Of a stretch of DNA of 64,000 nt, positions 21,769 through 33,060 are shown piece after piece (the stretch's first letter is position 1; every line of letters starts with the position of its first letter). Both the position numbers and the translations under genes were made by a program. Origin of the DNA: Isoetes taiwanensis (lineage: Eukaryota; Streptophyta; Lycopodiopsida; Isoetales; Isoetaceae); NCBI GenBank assembly GCA_021234155.1, contig JAJEKV010000002.1, positions 29,881,115 to 29,945,114 of the forward strand. The letters are read 5' to 3'. Under the pieces are notes generated by a model. The model was given only the letters and a program-made list of their open reading frames with translations, was not told the DNA's origin and did no database searches.

Positions 21769-23072
21769 CTATGGATTTGGAATTCCCTTCCTGTCTTCCT
21801 TGGCCAAGAACCAAGTGCAATTTGATCCTGGCACAATTCTATCAGGCTTACAACAATTTCAGACAATCCAGAAAGATTTATGGAGTCTTTGCCTTAGTTC
21901 AACAAAATTTTGATGACAAGATGATTCTGGTAGAGGTATGCGGAAGCTTCTTTGTTCTTGGCCTTTCTGGACACTTAATTTTTAATTGTTGTGCCTTGAT
22001 AGGAGAAGACGAACCTGCGATGTCCAAGATGAAACAAAACGAGAGGATATTCAACATGAAAAGCGATATGAAGGTATGTTGTTAGTGCTTGTTTAGTCTT
22101 TGTAATAACCAATTGAATTTTGTAATGATATTGAATGTAAAAACTTCATCTAAGGTGGTGGATGTTTACGTGAAGAAGCACATCTTTGAAGTTGTCTTTG
22201 AATGACACAAATCTTTTATGTAGAGGATCCGGGTAATTTAGGATTTATTATATTGTTGTTTGTTTGTGTAAAGAGTTGCTTTTTTTTGTTGTTGTGTGTG
22301 CGGAAATACTTTTTTTTTTTCCTAAAACAGGTTTTTAGGGAAATTGGAGTAGACGAGGTTGATAGGTCGAAAAAGATATGATTGTGCTACACTTTATGGT
22401 TCAAACAAGTTCCATTCCATCGGGCCAATTCAAGCTACGAGATCCTACACAAGTTGCTCATATGGATTCTGATTGTTTTACGTCATAATTGTTGGTTAGG
22501 CAAACATGCCAAGTGCCCTAACAAAGGTAGAATAGGCACATGGCAATACTCGAAACTAAGACCAGTCTGATTATGTGGAAGATGTTGTGGATGGCCCTGT
22601 TTTTTTGAAGGTGATCCTCAATGGAAGTCGATATTCTTGCGGTTGGAGATAATTTTTCTACGTAGTTCTTGAGCGGACAATAAGGAGAATGTGAACTTCT
22701 ATGTGCTGAAGTGCACAAAGGTGAAACATGTGGTGGAGAAGGCATTCAAAGATCCATGGGGCCAAGGCCAGAAATGAGGTAGTTGTCACTGGATTATTCT
22801 ACAAGTTCTTAGGGGGCAGCAGATATGAGTTACTGGTAAATGACCCACCAGAGTGTAATGTTTGTAGTCATTTGGTTACTTCTGTTTGTTTTGAGTTGAG
22901 CAAGATTAGTGGTAACTGTTTTGATCTGCCAGAAGATACACATAACCAAATATTGGACAGCTTGCCACAGAACAGTGCATTGATAGCTCAAAACTCAGAT
23001 GAACCTGCATCAAGTGAGCTGAAGTTAACAAAAAGAACAAGAAACTCGGGGAAAAAGAAGAGAACAGACTAA
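21769..23072 (+). pseudogene. Transposon gene 1: multicopy family of unknown function (C-terminal part)
   Basis: Exon-like pieces read rightward: 21771-21937 ends in a GTATGC donor-like site, 22004-22075 begins after a TTGATAG acceptor-like site, and 22690-23072 carries the C-terminal part. The last piece contains ENVNFYVLKCTKVKHVVEKA, then VVVTGLFYKFLGGSRYELLV in the next frame, and ends in a Lys/Arg-rich tail. The same pattern is found at 58620-59160, so both are copies of one family. A frameshift lies near 22770. The N-terminal part and any catalytic motif are not seen here. Confidence 0.5.
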
Positions 23073-23189
23073 TTCTTTGAAATTGTACATTGTATACCAT
23101 TCTATGATTGTAACTATTGCTACAAACCATTGTATTGAAATTTTAACCATTGTATTGTATGGTCATTGATTTGTAATGAAATTTTAACC

Positions 23190-23345
23190 ATTGTTTTTAT
23201 TGAGATTAAAATTGAATTGTGTGTCAATTGAAATTGAATTGGAATTGTGTTTGAATTGGAATTGTGTTTGAAATTGAATTGGAATTGTCTTTGAATTGTG
23301 TGTGAATTGAAAATGAATTAGAAGTGTGTTTGAATTGAAATTTGT
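23190..23345 (+). repeat. GAATTG-type microsatellite
   Basis: Irregular repeats of AATTGAATTGGAATTGTGTT run over about 150 bases. Confidence 0.7.
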
Positions 23346-23461
23346 ATAAATTAGACTTCTAACATTCATACATAAGATAGTCAGAACAAAAGTCATTTCA
23401 TATAAGTGTTACACAAAATATTTCAAAAACTTACTGCACCTAAGGGGAAAATTGGTGCAGT

Positions 23462-23535
23462 AAAAGCAGTATTGTCAACATGAAAAAGCAGTATTGTCAA
23501 CATGAAGATTAAAGCAGTATTGTCAACATGAGGAT
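23462..23535 (+). repeat. Tandem repeat, 3 x ~22-26 bp
   Basis: AAAGCAGTATTGTCAACATG occurs three times in a row with short spacers, inside the TIR transposon between its two genes. Confidence 0.8.
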
Positions 23536-24302
23536 TACCGCTGCAACTTCTTATGCATCTTCTTCTCCAACCACTTCTCCATGGTAACATCATCCTCCAT
23601 GGGGCTGTCTGGGCTTTGTGGAGACAACATCACTTTCCTCTATGCTGGAGACAATATCTCACGTCTTGGTGAGATCACCACTGTGCTCAACTCTCGACCT
23701 GCAAACAAAACAAGTCAATGTTAAGAAATTTATTTGTGCAAACAAAATGTGCAAGATAACACTTACAGTGCTCAAGGTAATTGGCATTTGTTCAACCACT
23801 GCAACTGGAACTGGAGGATCTGCATAATACAAGTTAGGTCAGTCTAAAATAAAACTATTGAACACATGTGCTGAAAAAGTGCTTACCTTTTTTTAACTGG
23901 AGTGTTCATTGCAGATAAGCCCTCCTCTGAAACCTCAGTTTCCACAGCACCTTCCTGTCCAACCACTTTTGAAATTCTTTCTGTATTTAAAAAGCTGTTG
24001 TAAGTCAAATGCACATGAGTAAATGATACATATGTTGAAATGTTGCTTACCTTTCATTTTTGGAGACAAATCATGACTGCAAAATAATGCTGGACAATGT
24101 TACCTACAACATCATCACTGGTAATGTCTGCAGCAAAAAAAATCTTAAGTAATTGTACTCAACTCTCAATGTAAATTTTTTTACCTGCTGTTTTACTGCC
24201 TATCTGAGGACTATCTTCACGAGCTAAGTGAGAAAACTTCATTGGACTAACCTTGTCCACATCAATTGGATTTGCAAGGAATAAACAAACTTCAAGCAAT
24301 CT

Positions 24303-25778
24303 TTAACTAACTTGAGAAAATACTGAATAAGTACCTAGATCTATGGGTTTTTGACCACATGACTTAGTGGCACTCCTTGTTATTCTTTTCTTTGCCATTC
24401 TGACAGGCTGAAAATCTAAACTTGGTGGATCATTAAACATAGAGGTGCTCAAGCTAGTTTCTTCTCTGAATCTCTTCTTGGGTGTCTCCTCCTTCTGTTT
24501 TTTTCCATTCTTGCTGGTTTTTTCTACTTCTTCTGCTGGTTTTTTCCTTCTGCTGGTTTTTTCTACTTCTTCTGTTTCTGTTTCTTCACTTGATTCTTCT
24601 TCATCTGAACCTGGTAGCTTGAGTTCCTTGAAACCAAGTTCATCAAGAATACTTGGAGGAACCTCAACATCACAGCCAGATGCAATGCAATGCATGCCTT
24701 CGGCACAACAACTTGAAACATATGACATGGTAAATATGACCACATGAATTAATCTTAACATGCAATTCATATTCTTACAGCAAGGGCCACGACCCTCACA
24801 TGTGGTTGCCCCTTTGGACATTGGGAAATTATAAGTTCCCATTCCCAGTTTTGGGAGACTCTTCTTGGATTTCTCATTTTGATGCAAGTGAGCCACATGC
24901 TTGCACTTGGCATGCCAATACTTCATGTTAGTTTCATAATTATCAATATCAGAATTGAGAATAGAAATTTCTTTCTTTAATTCCCCGCAAACTGAAGTGT
25001 TCACCTTCGACATCCGCTTGTCTAGAAAAGCTTGGAGAGCTTGCTCATCCCTTTGCAACTCTTGTATTCCATCTTCTTCAGGAGGGTGAACAAGCGCAAA
25101 TCCATCCACATCGCCTCTTCTCCTTTATCTAGTCTTCTAGATCCTTGAAGTTTGCATTGGAGTTCTTGATGGAACCTTCCATTCTCAGCAGTCGGCTTGT
25201 TTTACACCAATTCCTTCTTCTTTGTCCTCATACATATGGGAAAGTGACCTAATGTGATTCAAAGCGGTCGTGGTGTGTTCTTCTCGAAAGCATTCACATG
25301 TTCTTTGTTCAGCTGAGCTTGGCCAATCATGTAAGCATCTGCTGCAAGACTTGCCCAATTAACCTTAAACTTCGTCGGGGATTCTCGCAATGCCTTTGCG
25401 GTATGTGACCGTGCAAAAGCCCTTGCAAAAGGGTTCTCAATTCATTATTTGGGCGGTTTACGATAAACTCTCTCTATCAAATCAGAGAGTGTTGTCTTGA
25501 ACTGGGGCTTGATTAACTTGATGTGTATCTTGCCGGTTTTAGGCATAGGTTTTTCCCAAACCTCAAAAAAAATCAGCACTTGGAACATCGCCCCATTTGA
25601 TACTTCTTGGATTCTTTCCCTCCATCGAAAGTTTCCGATTCTTTGCAAACTCAATGGGTGTTCTTGCAAAAAGTAACTCCTGCAAAACCGAGTTCTTAGC
25701 TTGGTCCCTTAAAAAAAATTTAGAAATGCAAGAGGAGCTTGTACCTCGCCGGAATTGGTTTTGGTAGCCATGCTTCAA
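24303..25778 (-). pseudogene. Transposon gene 2: unrecognised charged protein
   Basis: Reading leftward from an ATG near 25770, the protein continues through several frameshifts, two of them at T/A homopolymers. Segments are LLFARTPIEFAKNRKLSMEG, SIKWGDVPSADFF, EVWEKPMPKTGKIHIKLIKP, ESPTKFKVNWASLAADAYMI, and the long 268-codon frame at 25109-24303. The latter has a coiled-coil-like part (LKKEISILNSDIDNYETNMK) and an acidic then basic tail with RKKPAEEVEKTSKNGKKQK, which may be a nuclear localisation signal. I recognise no transposase domain. It converges on gene 1. Confidence 0.45.
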
Positions 25779-26145
25779 GCTGCGGAATTCAGATCAAAAA
25801 ACAGAGTTTTCTTAACTCAAAACATGAATTATCTCCAAATTCATTGAAGATCTCTTTTACCGATGGGTCGGACGATTCCGAAATCATTAATTTCAAAGAA
25901 CCCGAGGAGAATTAATCAGCGATTCATCATAGATTCAAAGATTTAGCTGCGAGAAAGTTCGCGCCCAAAACTTTCCCGGACCGGTGGCCTTCTCCGTGAT
26001 CAACGCCCTTCAACTTTATGGCGGCGGCTCGTCAAGTTCTTTGCCCGTCACGGACTGCTTTCGTGTAAAAAAGCGAAAATAAAGTGCTAAAAAACTGCTT
26101 GACGGGCGGAAAATGGCACATATCAAGCATAAACACACCCCTATA

Positions 26146-27424
26146 TCTTTGATGTCAACCTCATGGCCTATACTCCGAGGAGGACATGCAACGTCACCTT
26201 GATGCTCTTGACACTTTTTGCCAATTCAATGGCATGCTTGGCGTTAACTTGGCCAAAACTAGGTCTGCTGCTAGTTGCATCATCCCGTCGGTCAAAGCTT
26301 CCCACATTCACTTACCGGGGGCAAGAGGTAGAGGTGGCTCCACCTACAAGTACTTGGGGATTGAGTTCTCAACTACCACCCATTGGGATCGCGGCTATCG
26401 GGGTTTGGGTCCGCGGCGGGTTGGAAAGCACTATATGCCATGCGGAACAAATGACCACAAAGGCGAGTTGTATGCCCGGGGTCACCGTCACATTTGTTTG
26501 GGCCTTGGTTGAGCGGTCCTTTTGTATGGGGCAGAAGTGTGGGGTCCTATGATATCCCTCAACACCTGGAATGACCTCGGCGGTGCGTAAGGCCTTCTTA
26601 GCACGGGCCCCGGGGGTGAAGTCCACGTTCCGTGCCAGATCCTACTCCGAGGCAGGCTTTCTACCCCTTCAACGGGAGGCATTGGAACGCCATATCGTTT
26701 ACTTCCAAAAGGTGGTCGCTATGGTTGATACACGCTTGCCCCACCTTGCATTAGCCCGCGGCGATGGGTCCCCAACGCCTGAAATCTGCTGGAAAGACAA
26801 GCAAGCTCGATGGTTCTCACCGGGGTGTCTGCGAGCAAACAGAGTCGCCCAGTCGGGACAAAGAAAGATCGCCGGGCACTTAAACTATACCTTGATGCTA
26901 CTTTCCTTCGCAAGCTTCGGGATGCGGAGGCTTTCGCGCATGTTAGGCGGCACACTATCGGTAGCAAGTCAATCCTAGGCTCACAAGAGGCCCACACCGA
27001 TACTTGTACACCCGGCTACCCATGAAGATCATGAGACTTATAGCTTCCATTACGCGCGGGGGCACATCGCCTCCGCATTGAAACAAAGGCGTTGGGCTCG
27101 TGAAGCCACGAGCAAAGGCTTTGCCGATGTTGCCACCGTAGCGATTGAGGATGAATGTCATGCCCTCGGATCTGCCCGACATCTGCCCATATCAGAGAGG
27201 CGATATGTTCGATTACTAGTGCCTGGCCAGCCATTGCATCAGTTATTGACTACGGCGTCAGTGGGTTTGTTGGGGTCGTACCTCCCAGAGGTTATGGATG
27301 CACGGACTCGTTTGTGTCATACGGGACGGTATTGAACTGTCCTATGCAATTGTACAGTGTGCCAGCATGCTTATTACTGCTAAGGTTTTTCCCTCGAAAA
27401 CCCTTCGGGGCGGGGGTTTTTTAA
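26146..27424 (+). pseudogene. LINE ORF2, C-terminal part after the insertion
   Basis: Directly after the insertion the translation reads FDVNLMAYTP, where the RT box FADDVxLMA is expected. It continues with the blocks DALDTFCQFNGMLGVNLAKT and TYKYLGIEFS, which are the RT thumb motifs, then a C-terminal domain (PLQREALERHIVYFQKVVAM). Many frame changes occur. The last 100 bases before the tail are the conserved 3' UTR shared with 6395-6522. Confidence 0.78.
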
Positions 27425-27520
27425 TCCTGTCAGTAATATGCTTGCTGCTCTCTTTTTGTTTGGGTCCCATAGGCCAATTGGTCTCAGTGGACGCTAAAAA
27501 CCTATTCTATTCTATTATAT
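27385..27520 (+). mobile_element. LINE 3' end, copy B
   Basis: The blocks cgaaaacccttcgggg, ggttttttaatcc, tttgggtcccata and gtggacgctaaaaa match copy A. The bases GTCCCA and TGGAC can pair as a hairpin just before the tail. The tail is CTATT x3. Confidence 0.8.
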
Positions 27521-28436
27521 CCCATTCTTTATCGGGAGATTATACCTGGACCAGTACAATACCGCTTTTTTTTTTCGAATAAAGAGTATGGCAACTTCTT
27601 GTCGTCTTTGACAACATGATTATACCTTAGATTCAAACTGACGTCTGTGTTTCAGAAGGTAAACCTTTGTTCTTGGATGTCACTAACTATTTGTTGATAA
27701 AGTGTAAAAACATTGTCATATTATTAATGCCTTATCACTTTCAGCAAGTATCACTTGGTGTTAATTTCATGTGTATTTGTGGCTCATCAATTGCACATGC
27801 ATTGAAAGAATGAAGCATCGATAATTTATCGTTGTATACGGTACTTTTACTAGGTCATCTTCTTTGCTAAACCTATAATTCAGAGTTAAATTTGCTGAGT
27901 TCTATTCATCTACCCTGTATATTGATTACTATCTTGCTGGTCAATAGAAATAGCCGAGGGGTTAGTTCTGCAACATTATTTACCTTTACTTAACTGAAGC
28001 ACTTTGTTCTTGATGACTCCTTCATTGATTATGATATGGCATTTTAAATGTGTTATAAGAAAGATCGGGTATACGCTGTATGCTTGACGTGGAAGATAAA
28101 ATTAGGTCAGTATTTTTGTAATCATACCCTTTGTCAGAGTACCGTGTATGCCCATTTATGGCAGTCGTCCAAAATAATTTAAAAGTTTTCATGTCCATTG
28201 GAATCATCGTAAGGTGATTCCATCGGATGGAATTATACAGGGGTAATTCCTTCCCATGGAATATAGTACCTCTTGAGTTCTTTGATCTTCCTGTGTACAT
28301 GCGTGCCCTCAGAGGGAAGCACCCATAGAAGAGATTTGAAGCTGGAGACCAGCAATTTTCATATGATAGATGATTTTCTGCTTAACAGAATTTTGCAACT
28401 AGGTTTCCAGAGATTTGACCTATATATGTGCGGCAT
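27521..28436. other. No gene recognised
   Basis: AT-rich. Around 28195-28262 there are small overlapping inverted repeats (ggaatcatcgtaaggtgattcc and a GGAAT/ATTCC series). No gene is seen. Confidence 0.4.
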
Positions 28437-28990
28437 TTACAAGGCCTTCCAGTTCAGTGATACAGAGTTGATGCTGAGTGGTGGCATACTGTCGTATTTG
28501 AAACTCCTCTTGAAGACTTCGATAAAGGGCCAGGGTATCCTAAAGGAGCTGGTACTTTGCTGTGAGCTGGTCCATGAGAGTGTGAACCTGAGCCTGTAGC
28601 GAAGCATGATAAGCCTCCAATTGAGCCGTGGCCTCCTGAGCATTTTTTAGTTCATCACGGGTGGCCAAGGGTGTACTGGATTTTTGTCGAAGCTGGTGTT
28701 CAAAATTAGCTTTCTGAGTATGAAGATCTTGGAGTTTCCCTTTTAGGGGATCAGAGGAGTCAAGGTGGTCCTTGATACCATTCATGAGCCTGTCTTGAGA
28801 TTTCTGCAATTGAAGAATACAACTAGCAACATGTTGCCCATACTCTAACAAAGCTTGTTGAGAAGGTTGTTGGGTGTGATAGTGAACATCATGAAGAGTG
28901 GAAACCCTGGATTGCTTTTTGGGATCTGATAGAGTAGCCTTGGCTGAATGATGAGAAGAAGAGATGGACCAGTATGAAGATTGATACCAA
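28437..28990 (-). CDS. Coiled-coil protein fragment, unknown
   Basis: An open frame of about 180 codons runs leftward. It is open upstream of its first ATG (28851) to about 28990, so it may be an exon. The protein is hydrophilic with heptad-like spacing (LQKSQDRLMNGIKDHLDSSD, then KGKLQDLHTQKANFEHQLRQ and AQEATAQLEAYHASLQAQVH), which indicates a long coiled coil. The absence of stops suggests recent coding function. I cannot name the family; a cytoskeletal or gag-like coiled coil are both possible. Confidence 0.4.
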
Positions 28991-29116
28991 ATAAGTAGAT
29001 TTGAATGAATGGGTTGTAAGTTTCCATTTTCTATGTCTACATTTGAACCTTAAGTGCAACTTTTGGTTTTCTTCAGGTGATAATAATTTGAATGGGTTGC
29101 TGCATAAAAATGCAGC

Positions 29117-29531
29117 ATAAACCATTACATCCAACACTCTAAAATTAAATCCCCCTTGAAACCCCCTTTGGTTTGGGTGCATATTCACACGGGGGGTGAC
29201 TTCGGGCATCGAGAGCTGTTGGATAGGCATATTCACCCTTTATTCCTTAATCTACACCGTACATAAAGTTCCTCATTTGTGGGGTATGCATGTACACAAT
29301 TTGCTATACTGTATAACAAGATTTGCAAAATACACTAAGATTTGAGGTAATATACTACATAGTGTTGATTTTGTACATGCCAAACATAATTTTAGGGGCT
29401 CTCGCTCCCTTACGTCACCCCGTGTGAATATGCACCCAAACCAAAGGGGGTTTCAAGGGGGATTTAATTTTAGAGTGTTGGATGTAATGGTTTGTGTGTT
29501 AACCCAAAATTTTTTTGGCCCCTTCGGGGCC
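29117..29531 (+). mobile_element. Palindromic repeat family, copy 2, with terminal hairpin
   Basis: Terminal inverted blocks of about 80 bp (taaaccattacatcc ... ccctttggtttgggtgcatattcacacgggg) frame a 380-bp unit at 29117-29498. Eighteen bases beyond the right end lies a perfect hairpin, GGCCCCTTCGGGGCC (29517-29531), preceded by a T run. It has no coding capacity; short frames inside are chance. Confidence 0.85.
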
Positions 29532-31919
29532 TTTAGAATTGACAAACGAACTAAAAACATTTATAATGATAATATATGTGTCATATGCGTTGTTTGTAAT
29601 GATGTCGTAGATATATTTAAATAGGCATTTCTATGATAAAATTTATAATAAGCAAGTAGACCAAAAATTAAAGTCATTGTGAGGGTGACATTAGAGTACA
29701 AAAGAAACCTTGGAATATTGATAAAAGGATAAATGTGATGAGGATAGAAAAGAAAAGCCTGTATTGATGAATACAATGTGGGAAACCTACATGCAAAATG
29801 CCAAGGAAAATGCATTTATATTTGGAACGTCCCTATATAGTAGCATTTCATATGCTAAACATCTGTATAGGAAATGGACCCGTGAAGAATCCAACATTTG
29901 CTTAAATAACTAAACGAACCAAGTCAAGTCACAACCATACCAACTAAGCAACCACAATCGATAACAGGAAGAAAGAAATGAGCAGCCAATGTCATTATTT
30001 AAGGTATAACAAGTAAGGACCATAGGCCAACATGTTGTTATGAAATGTAAATTTGCAGCTTGATTAGTGCATTTATAAAGCTTTTGAATATATAATCTGG
30101 AATATGCATACAGCTCATGGTTTTCCTTGTAAGAGTTAATAGAGCAGTAGTGCATAAAACGACATCATTCTTTGGCTTCAGTAAGTAGAGCAAGTGAATA
30201 CAAGGAAAGGAAAAAACAAATTAACCTAGCAAAATAAGTTACACATAACAATAACAAAAACAATTATATTTAATGTTCAGTAAGTTGCAGAAGAGGAGAG
30301 CCAATAACACCTAACTTGTTTAGTTTATTCCATCCACACCGTTATATCATAGCATCTCTCACAATTCACAATGTCTAATGATAAAATTAGTTTCGACATA
30401 CCTGTTACGAATTTTCCTTCACACCGATTCAAAGAATGGACCCGCACTTTATGCATTGGTCAAGATAAGAAAAGGAAGACCACGGTCATGTCCACCCTAC
30501 AAGTTGGTGGAGTTGAAAAACTTATCTAATATTCCAATAACAAACAGTGACCTCAAAGGCTTCAAAAAGCATTTGAGGATATGCTTGAATCCCCAACTGC
30601 AAAGCGTGTCACATGCAACACAGCATGCTTTGTTAATGCCTCACAATGCTTTGTCACCGAGCAAGCATTGCTGGAGTATTTTAAGAAAATGCCTTAACCC
30701 TTCATAGAAGCAGCACACATTCTACCTCTTTCAACCAATATCTAGCATAACCGCAACTCCACGACAACTGTTTAACATTGCCCGATCATTCAACTCCGCT
30801 AACCATTGTCCATGAGGCTCCGTGAGATTTTCGTCATTGAAGAGGCCGGACTCTTTTGAAATCGACAAAAACCCTATTGGAGCTTTCAATTACGGCCCAT
30901 CCGCCGAGAGACACCCATTTGTTGCTATTTCGATTCACTTCATTCCTCATGCCATGTCTAACCAAGGCCAAAGAGGAAAGATAAGGAAGAGATCAAATCT
31001 AACCGTCGCAAAGATTTGCTTGACCAATTAATGAGAATACTGCGTGCTGCAGCGACAAAAGCATTGCAACAGTAAATGTCAAGTTTTACTTATATGATGG
31101 CAACATGCTAATAACCATGATTCAACGAACCGACTTCGTGGTTGCCAACCTTCTCTTGCAATATATTACAGTCTTTGCAGCCATTATATTTCTGGTAAAT
31201 GTCCCCGCAACGTCATAGCTTAAAGAGAGCAACGATAGAGAACAAAAACGAAAAAGATTGCATGAGAAGAGAAAATGAAAGAATAAAACCGGACATGGGC
31301 AACTTGTGATGCCACACCTACTAGGGCTCTTATACTTGCAGAGATGCAATGTCAAACTATTGGTTGCTCCCACCCGCAGAAAGAGGCTCCTCACAAATTG
31401 ATTTTGTCATTGCTACTTTCTTCCTAGAGATGAAATTGCCAACAACTTTGTTCATGGCGGTCATGGACCAACCCAAAGAGTCTGGCATGCTATAGAGCAA
31501 TTCCTTGCATTTTCAAGATTGATGCTTCTCCATCTTACGCCATGTTTCTATAAGTTCCTTCTTTTCAAGACAAATCATGCATCAACCTAAAAAATAACAA
31601 TGTGCAATTAACTCCGTAAAGCATCATGCGATCTGACATTTACGCTACATGTCACAAGTGCAAGGTCCGGTCTTGAACCGACCGCCCTTAGACTGCGTAA
31701 AGTCCGGATGCCACACAAATCCGACCCATCATGGCAAACCCAAAACCCGCGAAGACACGCATACCAGGGACGAGGCGAGAGAGAATGCTTGAGATAACCC
31801 TAAAAAACCCTAAAGTGAAACATTTCGATGCTTGCATGTTTGGCTTATTAAAAAGAAATAGAGGAATAAAAATAAAAGGGGGTAAACCATTGATGATATG
31901 GAATTTAGACAATAAAATG
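29532..31919. other. Unassigned region
   Basis: Short open frames (30378-30707 and 31122-31394) lack recognisable motifs. The sequence near 31797-31860 (AAAAAACCCTAAA, later GCATGTTTGGC) loosely resembles 34035-34080, so 31.7-32.0 kb and 33.9-34.3 kb may be two decayed copies of one repeat. Confidence 0.35.
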
Positions 31920-32005
31920 CGGAGTGCACTCTAGATATACTGATTAGTATGTCTCGTGCAATACGCCCATGAAATCATATGAAAACCATGCCAAAAGCGT
32001 ATAAA
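31920..32005 (+). repeat. Dispersed repeat copy (with 8281-8395 and 34188-34290)
   Basis: GCACTCTAGAT, ATTAGTA, AATACGCCCAT, AAATCATAT and AAAACCAT occur here and at 34188-34270 with the same spacing. Confidence 0.65.
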
Positions 32006-32416
32006 ATCCCCTTAAACCCCCTTTGGTTTGGGTGCATATTCACACGGGGTGACTCCGGCATCGAGAGTCTGTCGGATTGGCATATTCGCCCCTTATTCCT
32101 TAATCTACACCGTACGTAAAGTTCCTCATTTGTGGGGTATGCAAGTACAAGATTTGCTATACTGTATAATAAGATTCGCAAACTACTATAAGATTTCAAC
32201 CGGAATACTATATGGTGTTGATTTCGTACGTGCAAAATACAATTATGAGGGCTCTCGCCCCTCTACGTCACCCCCGTGGTGAATATGCACCCAAACCAAA
32301 GGGGTTTAAGGGGGATTTTAATTTAAATGTGTTGGATCCAATGGTTATATTTATTAATGTCAATGGTAGTTATGTGTTGGTTATTATACTAAAAAAAAAT
32401 TTTGGCCCTTCGGGCC
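31983..32416 (+). mobile_element. Palindromic repeat family, copy 3, with terminal hairpin
   Basis: Same structure as copy 2: inverted terminal blocks at 31983-32080 and 32275-32350 and the inner AGTTCCTCATTTGTGGGGTA block. A shorter hairpin, GGCCCTTCGGGCC (32404-32416), lies on the same side, flanked by A/T runs. Copy 3 has lost some bases in the left terminal block. Confidence 0.82.
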
Positions 32417-32419
32417 ATA

Positions 32420-33060
32420 AAAAAAAAAAAACGTGAGAATATAAAAGACATTTAAAACATAAAGATAGTGTAGGGTTGCATCTTGAACCTTGGAATCGAA
32501 ATATGCACTAAGGATTTAATATTTGAAGTGTACTAGATATTTAGAAGCTCACCTTTTAGAAACTTCTTCAAATACATTAGCTTGAACATTAAAAGGCTCA
32601 ACCGAGAAGATTAACTAATCTAGTAGGATAACCAAATTTGAAACAAAGGGTATACTCAGAGGGATGCTTCTAAGAGAATTTATATTTCAAGGCTTTACAA
32701 TGAATTTGACCCAAACACTGACACAATTCTTGTTGTAAGAACAACCAAGAAGCTTTTCTTCATGAACGTTGAAGTCGGCAATTTTGGACCAGCTTACATC
32801 AACCACATCGTGGTATCTTAATGGCTCCCAAGATAGTACCCCACAAGGGAAAGGACACGAACTGAGACAGATAAAAAAGCCTCTGCAGAGAGTGAGCTTG
32901 TGTGTTTAATTATGAGGAAGGAAAATACTGCCAGCCAAAAGACAGGGTCACATGACAATTGCAGCTATGATTATTAAATACATGATTCATGGAATTGCAT
33001 AATGTGAACTCTAAACTTTTTCGAGCCAAATTTACAATAGCAATGAATATCGAGTAGGAA
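32420..33060. other. No gene recognised
   Basis: AT-rich sequence between palindromic repeat copy 3 and the katanin remnant. I see nothing I can support. Confidence 0.4.

Larger units (their letters stand above)
21495..26141. mobile_element. 4.65-kb TIR DNA transposon with two convergent gene remnants
   Basis: The ends are inverted repeats of about 25 bases (gggtgtgtttttgcttgac on the left; the right end read inward is ggggtgtgtttatgcttga, 26116-26141), with 3-4 mismatches. TATA flanks both sides (21491-21494 and 26142-26145), so the target duplication is TA or TATA. The element sits in the RT catalytic region of a LINE. It carries a plus-strand gene remnant (about 21769-23072) and a minus-strand one (25778-24303). 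No known transposase was recognised. The TIR start resembles PIF/Harbinger ends, but the duplication does not fit the usual 3-bp type. Confidence 0.75.
20505..27520 (+). mobile_element. LINE (5'-truncated) split by a DNA transposon
   Basis: A plus-strand LINE begins inside ORF2 at about 20505, is interrupted at 21495-26141, and continues to a 3' end near 27520 with the pentanucleotide tail CTATT x3 (27501-27517). The 3' terminal 130 bases match copy A at 6395. The element is of a different lineage from the plant L1-like LINEs at 13 and 47 kb: it lacks the PLAPYLF-type RT and ends in short tandem repeats rather than poly-A. Confidence 0.82.

Noticed and set aside
27391-27421. Bacterial-type rho-independent terminator (GC hairpin followed by T run)
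   Set aside because: It is part of the conserved LINE 3' UTR in a nuclear genome; the similarity to bacterial terminators is only formal.
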